The translations under genes were made by a program, and so were the position numbers. Shown here in pieces: positions 7,462-17,500 of a stretch of 64,000 bases of DNA. This stretch comes from Clostridiales bacterium. Its GTDB lineage: Bacteria > Bacillota > Clostridia > Saccharofermentanales > Saccharofermentanaceae. The notes under the pieces are model-generated. The model had not been told where the DNA came from and did not search any database. It worked only from the letters and a program-made list of their open reading frames with translations. The DNA is taken from assembly GCA_017451265.1 (NCBI GenBank), contig JAFSPU010000008.1, positions 1 through 64,000 on the forward strand, given 5' to 3'. Each line of letters starts with the position of its first letter. Position 1 is the first letter of the stretch.

Positions 7462-8739
7462 TCACTCTACCCATTCGAAAACGAAGTCGTCGATCCTTAC
7501 TTCATCGCCTTCCTGAATGCCTGCTTCCTTAAGCGCATCGTATACGCCTTCCTTGATAAGGGCACGCTGGAAATACTGAGCAGAATCGTAAACATCGAAG
7601 TCCGTACTCTCACGCAGTCTGCTTGCCCAAGAGCCCTCGATGACGTACATGCCGTCTTCCTTACCGATAGTGAACTTCTGTTCCTTCTCGTACTTATAGA
7701 CTTTCTTGGTATCCTTCTCGATAACATCGTGGATGACCGGGGGAGGAAGCTTGCTTACAAGCTCGGTAACCTTGTCAGTGAGAGCCTTTACACCCTCGCC
7801 CGTTGCCGCGCTTATTACGAAGAAGTCCTCAAAGCCTTGCTTCTTTACTTCCTCCTCAAACATCTCGATCTCCTCCTCAAGAGCATCGTCACACTTGTTG
7901 GCGACTACTACCTGAGGGCGCTTGCTGAGCTCCTCGTTAAACTCGCGAAGCTCCTTGTTTATCGAGTTGAAATCATCGATAGGATCTCTGCCGTCATGTG
8001 CGGAGACATCGACAACGTGGATAAGAAGCCTTGTCCTCTCGATGTGCCTTAAGAAGTCATGGCCCAGGCCTGCACCCTCATGCGCATCCTCGATCAGTCC
8101 CGGGATATCCGCGATAACAAAAGCCTGGTCGAAGTCCTGCACCACGCCGAGTACCGGCTCAAGCGTAGTAAAAGGATATTCCGCGATCTTGGGCTTTGCG
8201 CGCGTCATGACTGACAGCAGAGTTGACTTGCCGGCATTGGGATAGCCTACGAGGCCGACGTCAGCGATGAGCTTCAATTCAACCTGAAGGTTCTTCTCCT
8301 CGCCCGGAAGGCCCATGTGTGCGAACTGGGGTGCCTGTCTTACGGCATTGGCAAAGTGCATGTTGCCGGAGCCTCCCCTGCCGCCTTTGCAGATGATCAC
8401 TTCCTGCCCGTCCTCGGTAAAATCAGCGAGGATCTTGCCTGTATCGGCATCCTTGATAACAGTACCTACGGGGACTGCGATCTTTAAGTCCTCACCGCCT
8501 CTGCCGTACATCTTACGGTTCATTCCCTTGCCGCCGTCAGGGGCAACGAACTTATGCTTGAAACGGAAAGACTGCAAAGTAGTAAGCTTTGCTGCCGCCA
8601 CGAAAACGACATCGCCGCCCTTACCGCCGTCACCGCCGTCAGGTCCGCCGTTTGTAATGTACTTCTCGGTATGGAACGAAACCATACCGGGGCCGCCGTC
8701 TCCGGCCTTCACGTAAATCTTCGCATGATCTATAAACAT
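7462..8739 (-). CDS. obg: Obg/CgtA GTPase
   Basis: A 425-residue essential GTPase that acts in 50S ribosome assembly and in stress responses. Order seen: glycine-rich Obg fold (residues 1-157, with repeated GGDGGKGG-type turns), GTPase domain with G1 GYPNAGKST, G3 DIPGLIEDA and G4 NKCD, and the C-terminal Obg-specific OCT domain (about 350-425) ending EWVE. Length is normal for Firmicutes. It is the last gene of the rplU-prp-rpmA-obg cluster, a conserved order, separated from rpmA by a terminator-like hairpin that could reduce obg expression relative to L27. Confidence 0.97.
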   Translation of the reverse strand: MFIDHAKIYVKAGDGGPGMVSFHTEKYITNGGPDGGDGGKGGDVVFVAAAKLTTLQSFRFKHKFVAPDGGKGMNRKMYGRGGEDLKIAVPVGTVIKDADTGKILADFTEDGQEVIICKGGRGGSGNMHFANAVRQAPQFAHMGLPGEEKNLQVELKLIADVGLVGYPNAGKSTLLSVMTRAKPKIAEYPFTTLEPVLGVVQDFDQAFVIADIPGLIEDAHEGAGLGHDFLRHIERTRLLIHVVDVSAHDGRDPIDDFNSINKELREFNEELSKRPQVVVANKCDDALEEEIEMFEEEVKKQGFEDFFVISAATGEGVKALTDKVTELVSKLPPPVIHDVIEKDTKKVYKYEKEQKFTIGKEDGMYVIEGSWASRLRESTDFDVYDSAQYFQRALIKEGVYDALKEAGIQEGDEVRIDDFVFEWVE

Positions 8740-8753
8740 ATAATTACCTTAAA

Positions 8754-8785
8754 GAAAAATGCCTGCCGAATAATATCGACAGGCA
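8754..8785 (-). terminator. Terminator between rpmA and obg
   Basis: On the minus strand TGCCTG, an imperfect loop region (TCGATATTATTCGG) and CAGGCA are followed by TTTTTCTTT. The ATG of obg lies only 15 bases further on, so this is likely a partial terminator that lets some transcripts read on. Confidence 0.65.
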
Positions 8786-8811
8786 GTGGATTCTAATTGA
8801 ACCTACAAATA

Positions 8812-9093
8812 TCAGTTAGCGGGATAAACGCTTACCTGCTTCTTTGTGGAACCGACTCTCTCGTACTTTACGAGGCCGTCGATCTTAGCATAAAGCGTAT
8901 CATCAGATCCGATTCCAACGTTGTTACCGGGATGGATCTTAGTGCCGCGCTGTCTTACAAGAATGTTGCCTGCGATAACGCTCTGTCCATCGCCCTTCTT
9001 GGCTCCAAGTCTCTTGGACTGGGACTCACGACCGTTCTTGGTGGAACCCATTCCTTTCTTATGAGCGAAGAGCTGTAAATTCATGTTAAGCAT
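8812..9093 (-). CDS. rpmA: Ribosomal protein bL27 with cleavable N-terminal extension
   Basis: A 93-residue bL27 of the large subunit, whose N-terminus reaches the peptidyl-transferase centre. The start [14 protein letters not shown] carries the Firmicutes extension that must be cut after Phe9 to expose AHKKG. Downstream are [12 protein letters not shown] and [13 protein letters not shown]. The start is set by AGGAGG eight bases before the ATG. The processing protease Prp is encoded 20 bases upstream, as known for Staphylococcus and Bacillus. The cleavage is inferred from these families. Confidence 0.97.
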   Translation of the reverse strand: MLNMNLQLFAHKKGMGSTKNGRESQSKRLGAKKGDGQSVIAGNILVRQRGTKIHPGNNVGIGSDDTLYAKIDGLVKYERVGSTKKQVSVYPAN

Positions 9094-9113
9094 CTCTTAC
9101 ACCTCCTAGTGTC

Positions 9114-9485
9114 TCAAATTTCTTCAGTGATACTGATGTATCTGTTACCGTCTGTGTTGACCGACTGTGCGAGGGAGATAAATCCGAGAACGACTGTCTC
9201 CATTATCACCTGTGCCCTGTCAGCTGCGCCCTCGTCTCTCATTCTTCCTTCGGGAATTATAATCTCGGCGCACACATTGCCGTCTCCTGTGTCTTCTTCG
9301 ATCCTGGTACTGTATTCAGTATCAATACCGCAGATTCTCTCAAGTGCATTCGCCAGTGTATAAACTAATGTCGAAGCCCCTGCACAGACTATGTCGGATC
9401 CTGCCTCAGCATATCCTGAGTGTCCGCTTACGAACAACCCGGTTACCTTACGCGACTGATCTCTGACGACCTTAACGGTGATCAT
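9114..9485 (-). CDS. prp: Ribosomal-processing cysteine protease Prp
   Basis: A 123-residue homologue of Prp (YsxB). The catalytic His lies in VSGHSGYAEAG and the catalytic Cys in SDIVCAGASTLVYTLANAL, in the usual spacing. In Staphylococcus aureus Prp removes the N-terminal extension of bL27. Its position between rplU and rpmA is the conserved one. Length is slightly above the family norm of about 106-115 residues. Confidence 0.93.
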   Translation of the reverse strand: MITVKVVRDQSRKVTGLFVSGHSGYAEAGSDIVCAGASTLVYTLANALERICGIDTEYSTRIEEDTGDGNVCAEIIIPEGRMRDEGAADRAQVIMETVVLGFISLAQSVNTDGNRYISITEEI

Positions 9486-9500
9486 TACGTTCCGCCTTTA

Positions 9501-9803
9501 TTAAGCGATGCCCGTAATACGTACTCTTGTATAAGGCTGTCTGTGGCCATTCTTTCTTCTGTAGCCCTTCTTAGCCTTGTACTTAAGAACAACGATCTTC
9601 TTATTCTTGCCCTGCTTTACGACTTCACCGGTAACCTTAGCTGCTACATCAGAGCCAGCCTTGATGCCGTCATCATCGCCAACTGCCAAAACTTCATCAA
9701 ATGTGATTGTCTCGCCAGCCTCGCCCTCGAGCTTCTCAACGAAGATCTCGTCACCGACAGCAACCTTATACTGCTTGCCGCCTGTCTTAATTACTGCGTA
9801 CAT
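9501..9803 (-). CDS. rplU: Ribosomal protein bL21
   Basis: A 100-residue bL21 that binds 23S rRNA and bL20 in the large subunit. It shows [14 protein letters not shown], the mid-section [14 protein letters not shown] and the C-terminal [17 protein letters not shown]. The first gene of the rplU-prp-rpmA-obg operon, it is preceded by AGGAGG and by a leader of about 109 nt from a strong promoter. Confidence 0.97.
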   Translation of the reverse strand: MYAVIKTGGKQYKVAVGDEIFVEKLEGEAGETITFDEVLAVGDDDGIKAGSDVAAKVTGEVVKQGKNKKIVVLKYKAKKGYRRKNGHRQPYTRVRITGIA

Positions 9804-9912
9804 ACTGTGTCCTCCTGTTCTTCCAGTCTCGCTGCTTCACCCGAGGCATTGCCCAAAACCCTTAAAAATCAAGGAAAATGCGCAAATTTAAAAGCCCGTC
9901 GCATGCGGCCAC
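9804..9912 (-). promoter_or_regulatory. 5' leader of rplU (candidate L21 leader)
   Basis: Between the predicted start of transcription (about 9912) and the rplU ATG lie about 109 nt with a GC-rich 5' end (GGGTGGCCGCATGCGACGGG) and a purine-rich 3' end before the AGGAGG. A structured L21 leader that controls ribosomal protein synthesis is known in Firmicutes. I see the leader but have not confirmed the conserved fold. Confidence 0.4.
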
Positions 9913-9918
9913 CCGCGT

Positions 9919-9947
9919 ATACTATCATCATTGTGTTGGCATGTCAA
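9919..9947 (-). promoter_or_regulatory. Strong sigma-A promoter of the rplU operon
   Basis: Minus-strand TTGACA (9942-9947), 17-bp spacer, TAGTAT (9919-9924), with an AT-rich tract upstream (9948-9966) that can act as an UP element. Near-consensus, as expected for a ribosomal operon. Confidence 0.85.
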
Positions 9948-9972
9948 CTTTTTATTTATATATATAAGGTGT

Positions 9973-9978
9973 TATAAT
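9973..9978 (+). promoter_or_regulatory. -10 box for the DHH phosphoesterase gene
   Basis: TATAAT on the plus strand, in the same AT-rich stretch that may feed the divergent rplU promoter. The -35 (about 9950-9955) is poor. Transcription would start near 9985, 28 bases before the ATG. Confidence 0.4.
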
Positions 9979-10012
9979 TTTTTGAGAATATCGGTACAGG
10001 GGTACAGCATTC

Positions 10013-11512
10013 ATGCGTCTTTCAGACATTTTAAAATACAACGATATAGTAATCCAGTGTCACGACAACCCGGATGCGGATGCACTCGCTTCAGGTTTCG
10101 CACTTTACACATTCCTTACCGCATACGGTAAGAAACCTGAGTTTATATACAGAGGTAACAACCCCATCAAGAAGAGCAACCTCGTAATAATGGTCGATGA
10201 ACTCGGCATACCGGTTACATATGCTCCCGACTACGACAGAAGGCCTGACCTTCTCATCACAGTCGACTGCCAGTGCGGCCAGCGCAATGTCACCTTCACA
10301 GACTCGAAGCTCGTTGGTGTCATCGATCACCATCAGGTAACGGTAGATCTACCCCGCCTGTCTGAGGTAAGAAGCAACATCGGCTCCTGCTCCACAGTTA
10401 TGTGGGATCTTATGAGAGAAGAAGGCTTCGAGGTCAACGATAACAAAAACCTTGCCACAGCACTTTACTACGGTCTTTACTGTGACACAAACAAGTTATC
10501 CGAAATGTCTCACCCTCTGGACCGAGACATGGTAGATAATCTTATCTACAACAAGAGCCTCATCACCAAGATGAGCAACTCCAACATCTCACTCGAAGAA
10601 CTCAAGATCACCGGCAAGGCGATCCTGGAATATGATTATCACCCGGACAACAGATTCATAGTCATCAACACACAGCCGTGTGACCCGAACATTCTCGGTG
10701 TAATCTCCGACTTTGCCACGGAGACAGCTGAAGTTGATGTATGTGTCGCATATTTCGTAAGCCCGGTCGAGATCAAGTTCTCGGTAAGATCCTGCACCAA
10801 GGAAGTGCATGCCAACGAGCTTGCGGCTTTCATTGCGGAAGGCATCGGCGGTGGAGGCGGCCACCTTCTTAAGGCGGGAGGCACAATACGTCCCGAGAAG
10901 GTTCAGGGCAACGCTACTGACCTCATCCAGCAAAGACTTAACGACTACTACGCACAGTATGAGGTCATCTACTCCAAGGATACGATCCTCGATACTACCG
11001 GCATGGGCGTATACACCAAGAAGGAGCAGAAGCTCGGCGTAATCAAGCTGACAGATGTCTTCCCTGTAGGTTCTCAGGTAGAGATAAGAACCCTGGAGGG
11101 AGATATCAATGTCACCATCGCGAACGACATGCACCTTATGATAGGAATCGAAGGCGAGATCTACCCAATCTCCGAGGAGAAGCTCACAGCGTCATATCAG
11201 CGCACGGGCTTTAACTTCCAGGGACACTTTGAGTATGAGCCTTCCATAAGGAACCTCACGACAGAAGAGATTAAGCGCGTAATGCCGTATGCCAAGACCG
11301 TTATCAGTCCTCCCGGTACTTCACGGATCTTTGCCAAGGTTCTGGATCACAATGTCAAGCTGTTTACTGCCTGGGATGACGACAAGTACTACTCCGGCGG
11401 TCCCGGCGACTACATTGCGGTAAGAGAAGACGATCCACATGACATCTATGTCATCAGCGGAAGACTCTTCGATGATCTTTACAGACCTGCTTCTAAGGGA
11501 CTGTTTATCTGA
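10013..11512 (+). CDS. DHH/DHHA1 phosphoesterase with C-terminal extension
   Basis: This 499-residue protein belongs to the DHH superfamily. Seen are HDNPDADALASG (metal motif), VIDHHQ (the DHH motif) and the DHHA1 glycine motif GIGGGGGHLLKAGG near residue 285. Such proteins (NrnA-like) hydrolyse short oligonucleotides, pAp or cyclic-dinucleotide products with manganese. After about residue 320 a further domain of 180 residues follows (VFPVGSQVEIRTLEGDINV, later PGDYIAVREDDPHDIYVI), which is not present in plain NrnA. This may bring a substrate or membrane partner. It stands alone on the plus strand. Confidence 0.85.
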   Translation: MRLSDILKYNDIVIQCHDNPDADALASGFALYTFLTAYGKKPEFIYRGNNPIKKSNLVIMVDELGIPVTYAPDYDRRPDLLITVDCQCGQRNVTFTDSKLVGVIDHHQVTVDLPRLSEVRSNIGSCSTVMWDLMREEGFEVNDNKNLATALYYGLYCDTNKLSEMSHPLDRDMVDNLIYNKSLITKMSNSNISLEELKITGKAILEYDYHPDNRFIVINTQPCDPNILGVISDFATETAEVDVCVAYFVSPVEIKFSVRSCTKEVHANELAAFIAEGIGGGGGHLLKAGGTIRPEKVQGNATDLIQQRLNDYYAQYEVIYSKDTILDTTGMGVYTKKEQKLGVIKLTDVFPVGSQVEIRTLEGDINVTIANDMHLMIGIEGEIYPISEEKLTASYQRTGFNFQGHFEYEPSIRNLTTEEIKRVMPYAKTVISPPGTSRIFAKVLDHNVKLFTAWDDDKYYSGGPGDYIAVREDDPHDIYVISGRLFDDLYRPASKGLFI

Positions 11513-11520
11513 TCAATGAC

Positions 11521-14505
11521 TTAAAGATAACCTAAATCCGAGTACACCCTGTTAAGAAGATCCTCAAAGGTATAATGTCTGAAGAAACCGACGGAAATAC
11601 CGGAGTCCAGATTATCCGAGTATGTAAAGAACCTGTCTGAGGCCGCATGATATCCGATGCAGTTTTCGATGCTCAGATAAGCAGTAAGACTGCTGATCTC
11701 AATACCGTTCAGAACACCACCTAACCGAACATACAGAGTACCGCTCTCACGTTCGTAATAGAATGATGGGTTCGAAACATAATCCTCGGGCGTTGCTAAT
11801 GAGACTGTCCATATCGATTCATACGTTTCACCGTCATAGAAACTAAGCGATCCGTCGATGCCTACTACCATCAGATAATTCGGATCATCAATGACTGAAA
11901 ATCCGACAGGCATCATACTCTCGCAGCCGATCTCATTAAGTGTGTTTCCGGTTCTGTCAAGAATCAGGATTTTCGTTCTGTCAGATATCAAAATATGTTC
12001 ATTTACAGGATCGATATAAATCAGAGATGTTATGTCCCAATCGTCTCCCGTGTCGACGCTGATAACATCACCGGTATTTACATCCACGATATAATCACAC
12101 ATATCAGACTGCACATATATGATATTCAGCGTATGATCATAAACAGGGGCCATGCCTACATAAGAACTCTCGATAGGTACGCTGAACGTTTGACGCTCAT
12201 CCGCATCGATATCATACAATCCGACACCGTCATATGCCCCTTCTCCGGACAGATAGACAATATATCCGTCCTGCATAGAAGCGCTGCAATAGCTGGCACA
12301 ATCCACCTGAGACAGTTGTTCGGTATCCGTGGTCCCATTTGTAATATCAGTTGAAATAAGATAGATACCGCTCGTGTTTGTAGCCACAGAATAAACAAAA
12401 CCGTTCCATACTCCCAGAAGTTCGAACGATGAATAATCATAATGATTTCCCAGATCAGTTCTTGCGGTCAAAGTATTATTCGAAGGATCGATAAGAGCAA
12501 GCTGAACATTATAATCCGAATCTTCTACAATGAGAGCGATCACATTGTCATCTATATAGTTATCAGTTATCATGCACTCGCCCAGATCAGCCGTCTGTTC
12601 CCACTGTTCATCTCTGACATGCATCTCATAGCAGATGACCGTTTCCTGATCCGGCTGAATAAAGAAAGAGTCATTGTTGGCAACAGCACGAATCATATCA
12701 CCCTGGAATTCATAAGACAGAATCGTACAGCTGTCCGAACTGTCAGCTGCGGGTCTGACATAGCCGCCGCTTCTGGTAATGATCACTGGAAATCCGTCAC
12801 CGTCAACATCACTTACATCTACTATGGTATCACCGGCATCCCACGAATATTCCACGCTGCCGGATGAAGGATTAATAACACTTAATCTGTCACCGCACGA
12901 GAAACCCAAAAGTCCCGAAGCGCCAAGAACTATGAAGGAACAATTCGCATTACTGAATGTGCAGTTATGATGAACAGTCCAATCCAGACTCATATCCGAT
13001 GCGTCATAACAGCACACTGCCGCCGACATCGGCTCAAGACTGTACGAAGTCTCACTGTTATTAATATATACAGCATCAGCGGGAAGGAACGCTGCAGCTA
13101 TATGTCTGTCATCCGTCCAGGTTACAGCAGACGGGTACAGATCATATGGTTCTGAAAGAACTGTTTCGTCTGAAGCTATATCGAAACTGCCGATGAAGAA
13201 CATACCGCTGTCATCGAACGCCGTAAAGGCCATGCGTTCTCCGTCAGGTGACAAAGACAGCTTGTTAATATTAAACGAATCCGTATTATCCGACAGGAAG
13301 AATTCATTTTCCACATTACCGTCAGGGCTGAGGAGGATTGCCGAACCTTCACTCGTACCGATCACAACTGATCCGCCGTCTGTTACCTGAACTGTATACG
13401 AATCCAGGTAGAAAGAACCCGGGGTGTAATTCCACAGCAAATGCCCGTCATCTGCACTGTAAGCTGTAAGAGCCTCCCGAGTTACAACTACAAAGCTGTC
13501 ATCGTCAATAAAAAATATACTTTCTGCCAAGAGGAATGAGTCCTGCAATTGAAACAGCACGCTATGATCATCGGTACTATACATCGATATTTTCATATAA
13601 TTCATCACGACTAACTTCGTGCCCGAAGGATTGACTGCATAATCCTCTATTATGTCACCGGTATAGTAGTCCCACACAGCATCCACTGAGCCCTCGGTCA
13701 GTCCCTGATAAGCAAAAGTGGCATCTGCCATCAAGGATAACGTCTCCGGTGTAATGGGTATATCCGGATCATCTTCAGAAGGCACTGAGACCAGCGAGAT
13801 GAGAAGGGCTTCAAGACGTCTGTCTTTATCAAGATACAGTCTAGCTTCTCTTGCGAGATTCAATACCTGCTGATTAAGAGAATCCAAATAGGCCTCGCGC
13901 ACTTTGCGGTTGCTTCTCATCATGTACAGGGCGAAACCGACTGCCGCCGCAATAAGCATCACACTTACCGCAACGAACTGTTTCATTTTATAAGCGCGTT
14001 CTCTTCTTACAAGCTCATCGTAAGAGCAGCCTATCAGTGCCGCCGCAAGTCTTGGAAGTTCCTCCTTCTTAGCCTTGCGCGCAGGAAGCCTGTAGTCACA
14101 TGACAGCGGCTCGATAATCTTATCCCCGTCACGCTTAAGTATATCGGGGATAACGTCCTCAGGCTCGCCTCCCGCAAGTACAGTCAGCACCTTATCCCTG
14201 CTGTGGGACTTCAGGAAGTACTCTATCTCCTTCGGAACCCATGCAGATTCTCGTGTGTTAGGAGAACAGATAACGATAAGATATTCGGCCTTGGTCAGAG
14301 CATCTGATATGGTCTCGGTAAGATCGCTGGTGATAGGAAGTTCGTCCTTGTCTCTGAATATTCGCTCGATCTTCTGTCTGCCGGTCTGCCTTCTTATGGC
14401 ATGAGGAACATGAAAACGCTCGAGATCACGCTGCAGAGTCTCCGCCACCTTGGAATCAAGCGGCGCATGTCTGTATGAAATAAACGCGTTATAAAAATCG
14501 ATCAT
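11521..14505 (-). CDS. TIR-transmembrane-beta-propeller protein (copy 1)
   Basis: This is a 994-residue protein. Residues 1-165 form a TIR domain: NAFISYRHAPLDSKVAE (6-22), FRDKDELP (50-57), and SPNTRESAWVPKEIEYF (81-97), where Glu93 sits in the WVxKEI position that is catalytic in NAD-cleaving TIRs such as SARM1. A single membrane segment lies at about 177-196, followed by a short helical linker (200-240). The remainder is a chain of beta-propeller blades with repeats such as VNPSGTKL and LSPDGERMAF. If the TIR is inside, the propeller is outside. It is the last gene of the murC group, 24 bases after its paralogue. NADase activity is inferred, not shown. Confidence 0.82.
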   Translation of the reverse strand: MIDFYNAFISYRHAPLDSKVAETLQRDLERFHVPHAIRRQTGRQKIERIFRDKDELPITSDLTETISDALTKAEYLIVICSPNTRESAWVPKEIEYFLKSHSRDKVLTVLAGGEPEDVIPDILKRDGDKIIEPLSCDYRLPARKAKKEELPRLAAALIGCSYDELVRRERAYKMKQFVAVSVMLIAAAVGFALYMMRSNRKVREAYLDSLNQQVLNLAREARLYLDKDRRLEALLISLVSVPSEDDPDIPITPETLSLMADATFAYQGLTEGSVDAVWDYYTGDIIEDYAVNPSGTKLVVMNYMKISMYSTDDHSVLFQLQDSFLLAESIFFIDDDSFVVVTREALTAYSADDGHLLWNYTPGSFYLDSYTVQVTDGGSVVIGTSEGSAILLSPDGNVENEFFLSDNTDSFNINKLSLSPDGERMAFTAFDDSGMFFIGSFDIASDETVLSEPYDLYPSAVTWTDDRHIAAAFLPADAVYINNSETSYSLEPMSAAVCCYDASDMSLDWTVHHNCTFSNANCSFIVLGASGLLGFSCGDRLSVINPSSGSVEYSWDAGDTIVDVSDVDGDGFPVIITRSGGYVRPAADSSDSCTILSYEFQGDMIRAVANNDSFFIQPDQETVICYEMHVRDEQWEQTADLGECMITDNYIDDNVIALIVEDSDYNVQLALIDPSNNTLTARTDLGNHYDYSSFELLGVWNGFVYSVATNTSGIYLISTDITNGTTDTEQLSQVDCASYCSASMQDGYIVYLSGEGAYDGVGLYDIDADERQTFSVPIESSYVGMAPVYDHTLNIIYVQSDMCDYIVDVNTGDVISVDTGDDWDITSLIYIDPVNEHILISDRTKILILDRTGNTLNEIGCESMMPVGFSVIDDPNYLMVVGIDGSLSFYDGETYESIWTVSLATPEDYVSNPSFYYERESGTLYVRLGGVLNGIEISSLTAYLSIENCIGYHAASDRFFTYSDNLDSGISVGFFRHYTFEDLLNRVYSDLGYL

Positions 14506-14529
14506 GTTCTCATCACCCGCTTACCGAAA

Positions 14530-17500
14530 TCACAATCCGTATCTGCTCCTGAACTCATCGCTCATCACGTTATCACCGATCATTTCCTGAGCACGCTTGA
14601 TCAACTCCTCGAGAGTATAATGTCTGAAAAAACCGACATGGATATCATCTTCATCCTCCCAGGAATATGTAAAGAAACGGTCTGTACCAACATGGTGGCC
14701 GAACGAGTGCTCTATAATTGCCTCTTCACTCCAACTGTTAAGATTGATCACATTTGTAAGCTGATACTGTTGAACATACAGATAACCGGCATCGTAGTCG
14801 AAGCTAAACTCAACTTCGGGGTTATAGTTCGAATAACTGCTGATGACAGTTTCTCCGATAAACTCACCGGTAGCAGCATCATACCTGTAAAGCGAACCGT
14901 CAGCACAAGCTACAAGCAAGACTCCGTGTTCATCGATATCGTACCCGTCGTATCTTACAATCGTAAATCCGATCGGCACCTTACCGTTTAAGTTGATACT
15001 CATCTGTATTTCACCATCGGTATTCATGGCAACAATATCCGCTCCGTCGGAAACAAAGATCTGCCTGTTCACATCATCAAAATATATCCTCGAAGATCCG
15101 TACCAGTTGTCCGGCATTAAAAGCATCGTATAATCTCCGGTCTGCGTATCGATAATAAATTCTCCGTCATTAGATGATACATAAATAATTCCGAACTCAT
15201 CGCTGTACGCAGGATCCATATAGATATCGGCCAACTCAAGGGGAAGTTCAAATTCGGAAGAACGTCCGGTTGCCGTATTATAAAGACCGACCAGCTGATC
15301 CAGACCTTCAGTCGCAAGATATGTGACATATCCGTCGTACAAAGCACCGGAGCTGTCGACCATTGAATGCGCGTCGGAAAGTTTTTCATCAGTTACTCTT
15401 CCGGTATTGATGTTTACTTTATAAAGATAAACTCCGTTAGAATCTGAGCCCATGACATACAGCGTATTGCCGTCTACACCAAGGATCTTAAGGTCAGAGA
15501 CAAAAGTTCCCTGAGCCAGACTGACAGTATCGATCAGGCTGTTGTCATTAGGATCGATGAGGAACAATTCTCCCTCATAGCTATCATTACCGCACAGGAT
15601 CGCCAGGACATCATCACCCAGATAAGAATCATAGACATAAGTTATGGAAACATCATCTGCCTGTTCCCATGCTTCATCATGTACATAAGTGTTGTAATAG
15701 ATGATGTCCTCTGTGTATTCCTGAAGGACATAAACTCCGTGGTTAACGCGAGCCTGCGTTAATCCTTCCGCAAACTGGAAAGACATACCGGTCATATCAT
15801 TAACACCGGTTGAGACTATCGGAGTAACGAGACCTCCGCCTCTGGTTATCAAAACAGGGAAGCCGTTACTATCTCTGTCACTGGCATCAACAATAGTATC
15901 TCCGGCATGCCATTCGTACATCATAGTACCGTCATCGATATCATAAGCACTAAACACATCACCGCTGTAATAACCGATCAGATTCTGAGATTCAAGAGGA
16001 AGGAAACCGGAAGTTGAATTAAAACTTGCACTTACATGTTCACTCTCCCAGCAGACAGAGATATCCCGTGCATTGAAACAGACTAAATATGTTTCCGTCG
16101 GCGTCATGTAATAATAATCATTGATTCTTGCTGCCTCATACTGGCCCTGCATATCGAAGAATGATGCTACGATATGATCGTTATCTGCCCATTCCATATG
16201 GCTGACATAAAAATCACACTCATGTGATACAGTTACATCTCCTGTAGCAATATCAAGTATACCGATATAGCTCGCATCAACACTGTAGTACCATGCGAAA
16301 CCGACTCTCTGACCGTCCGGAGATAAAGCGACTTTATTTATTGTTCCGTAGTTTCCTGCCTCAGCATTGATATCATATTCATGAAGGACCTGTCCGTTCG
16401 AACCGTCGATCTCGACAGCAGCACCGTCTCCGAAGAACACAATTACGGAATTATAATCCGTTACCATGAAATCTCCGGAGGAAAGATAATGATCTGACAA
16501 TAAGTAGAACCAGATCCTGTCTCCAGTCTGAGTATCGTAGGCATAAACTGCTGATGAATCGGCCATCACCAGAGTCGTATCGTTAATAAATTTAAGATGA
16601 TCGATCTCTTCGTTAGGGTTAAAGATCTCACACAATACATTATGATTCTCTGTATCCCATACAGTAACTTTTCCGACACTGTCTAAAGCAGCCAGTTCAG
16701 TACCTGACGGATTAACTATAAATGAATCTATCGTGTTTCCGGGTGAGTAATTCCATAAGGGTTCTATCGTCACGCCGGAAAGGCCTCTGTATGCCATAAC
16801 AGCATTAGTAAGAGCCTGAACAGCTTCACTCGTTACAGGCCTATCAGGGTTTTCCTCGGACGGCAGAGCAGCCAGCGCCAGGTAGAGCGCATCCAGTCTT
16901 CTCTCCTGCCCCAGCAGCAAGCCGGATTCACTGGCGAGAAATTTGGACTCATTAATAAGAGCTGCCTGGAGGTTCTCGTTTATCTGCCTTTTACTGTGAA
17001 ACATGTACAAGCCGAAAGCGATGGAAGCCATGGTAAGGATCGTACTTAAAGCGATGATCCTTCTCATGGTATACGCGCGCTGTCTTCTTACAAGCTCATC
17101 ATAAGAGCAGCCTATAAGAGCAGCAGCAAGTCTCGGAAGTTCTTCCTTTTTAGCCTTGTTAAGAGGCATTCTGTAGTCACATGACAAAGGCTCGATCGGA
17201 GTCTTAACTATCTTCTCCTCGCCTGTAAAATCAATCTCAGTGTGCTCATCATACTTAAGGATATCCGGGATAACATCCTGCGGCTCACCCTCTGCGAGCA
17301 CCGTTAAGATCTTGTCTCTTCTGTGGTTTCTTAAGAAGAACTTTATCTCTCTTTGAACCCAGATGGATTCCTTGGTCCTCGGAGAACAGATAACGATGAG
17401 ATACTCGGCTTTCTCGAGCGCGTTGCTGATAGTATCCGTAAGGTCACTCGTGATGGGGAGCTCGTCCTTATCACGGAAGATTCTTTCGATCTTCTTTCGT

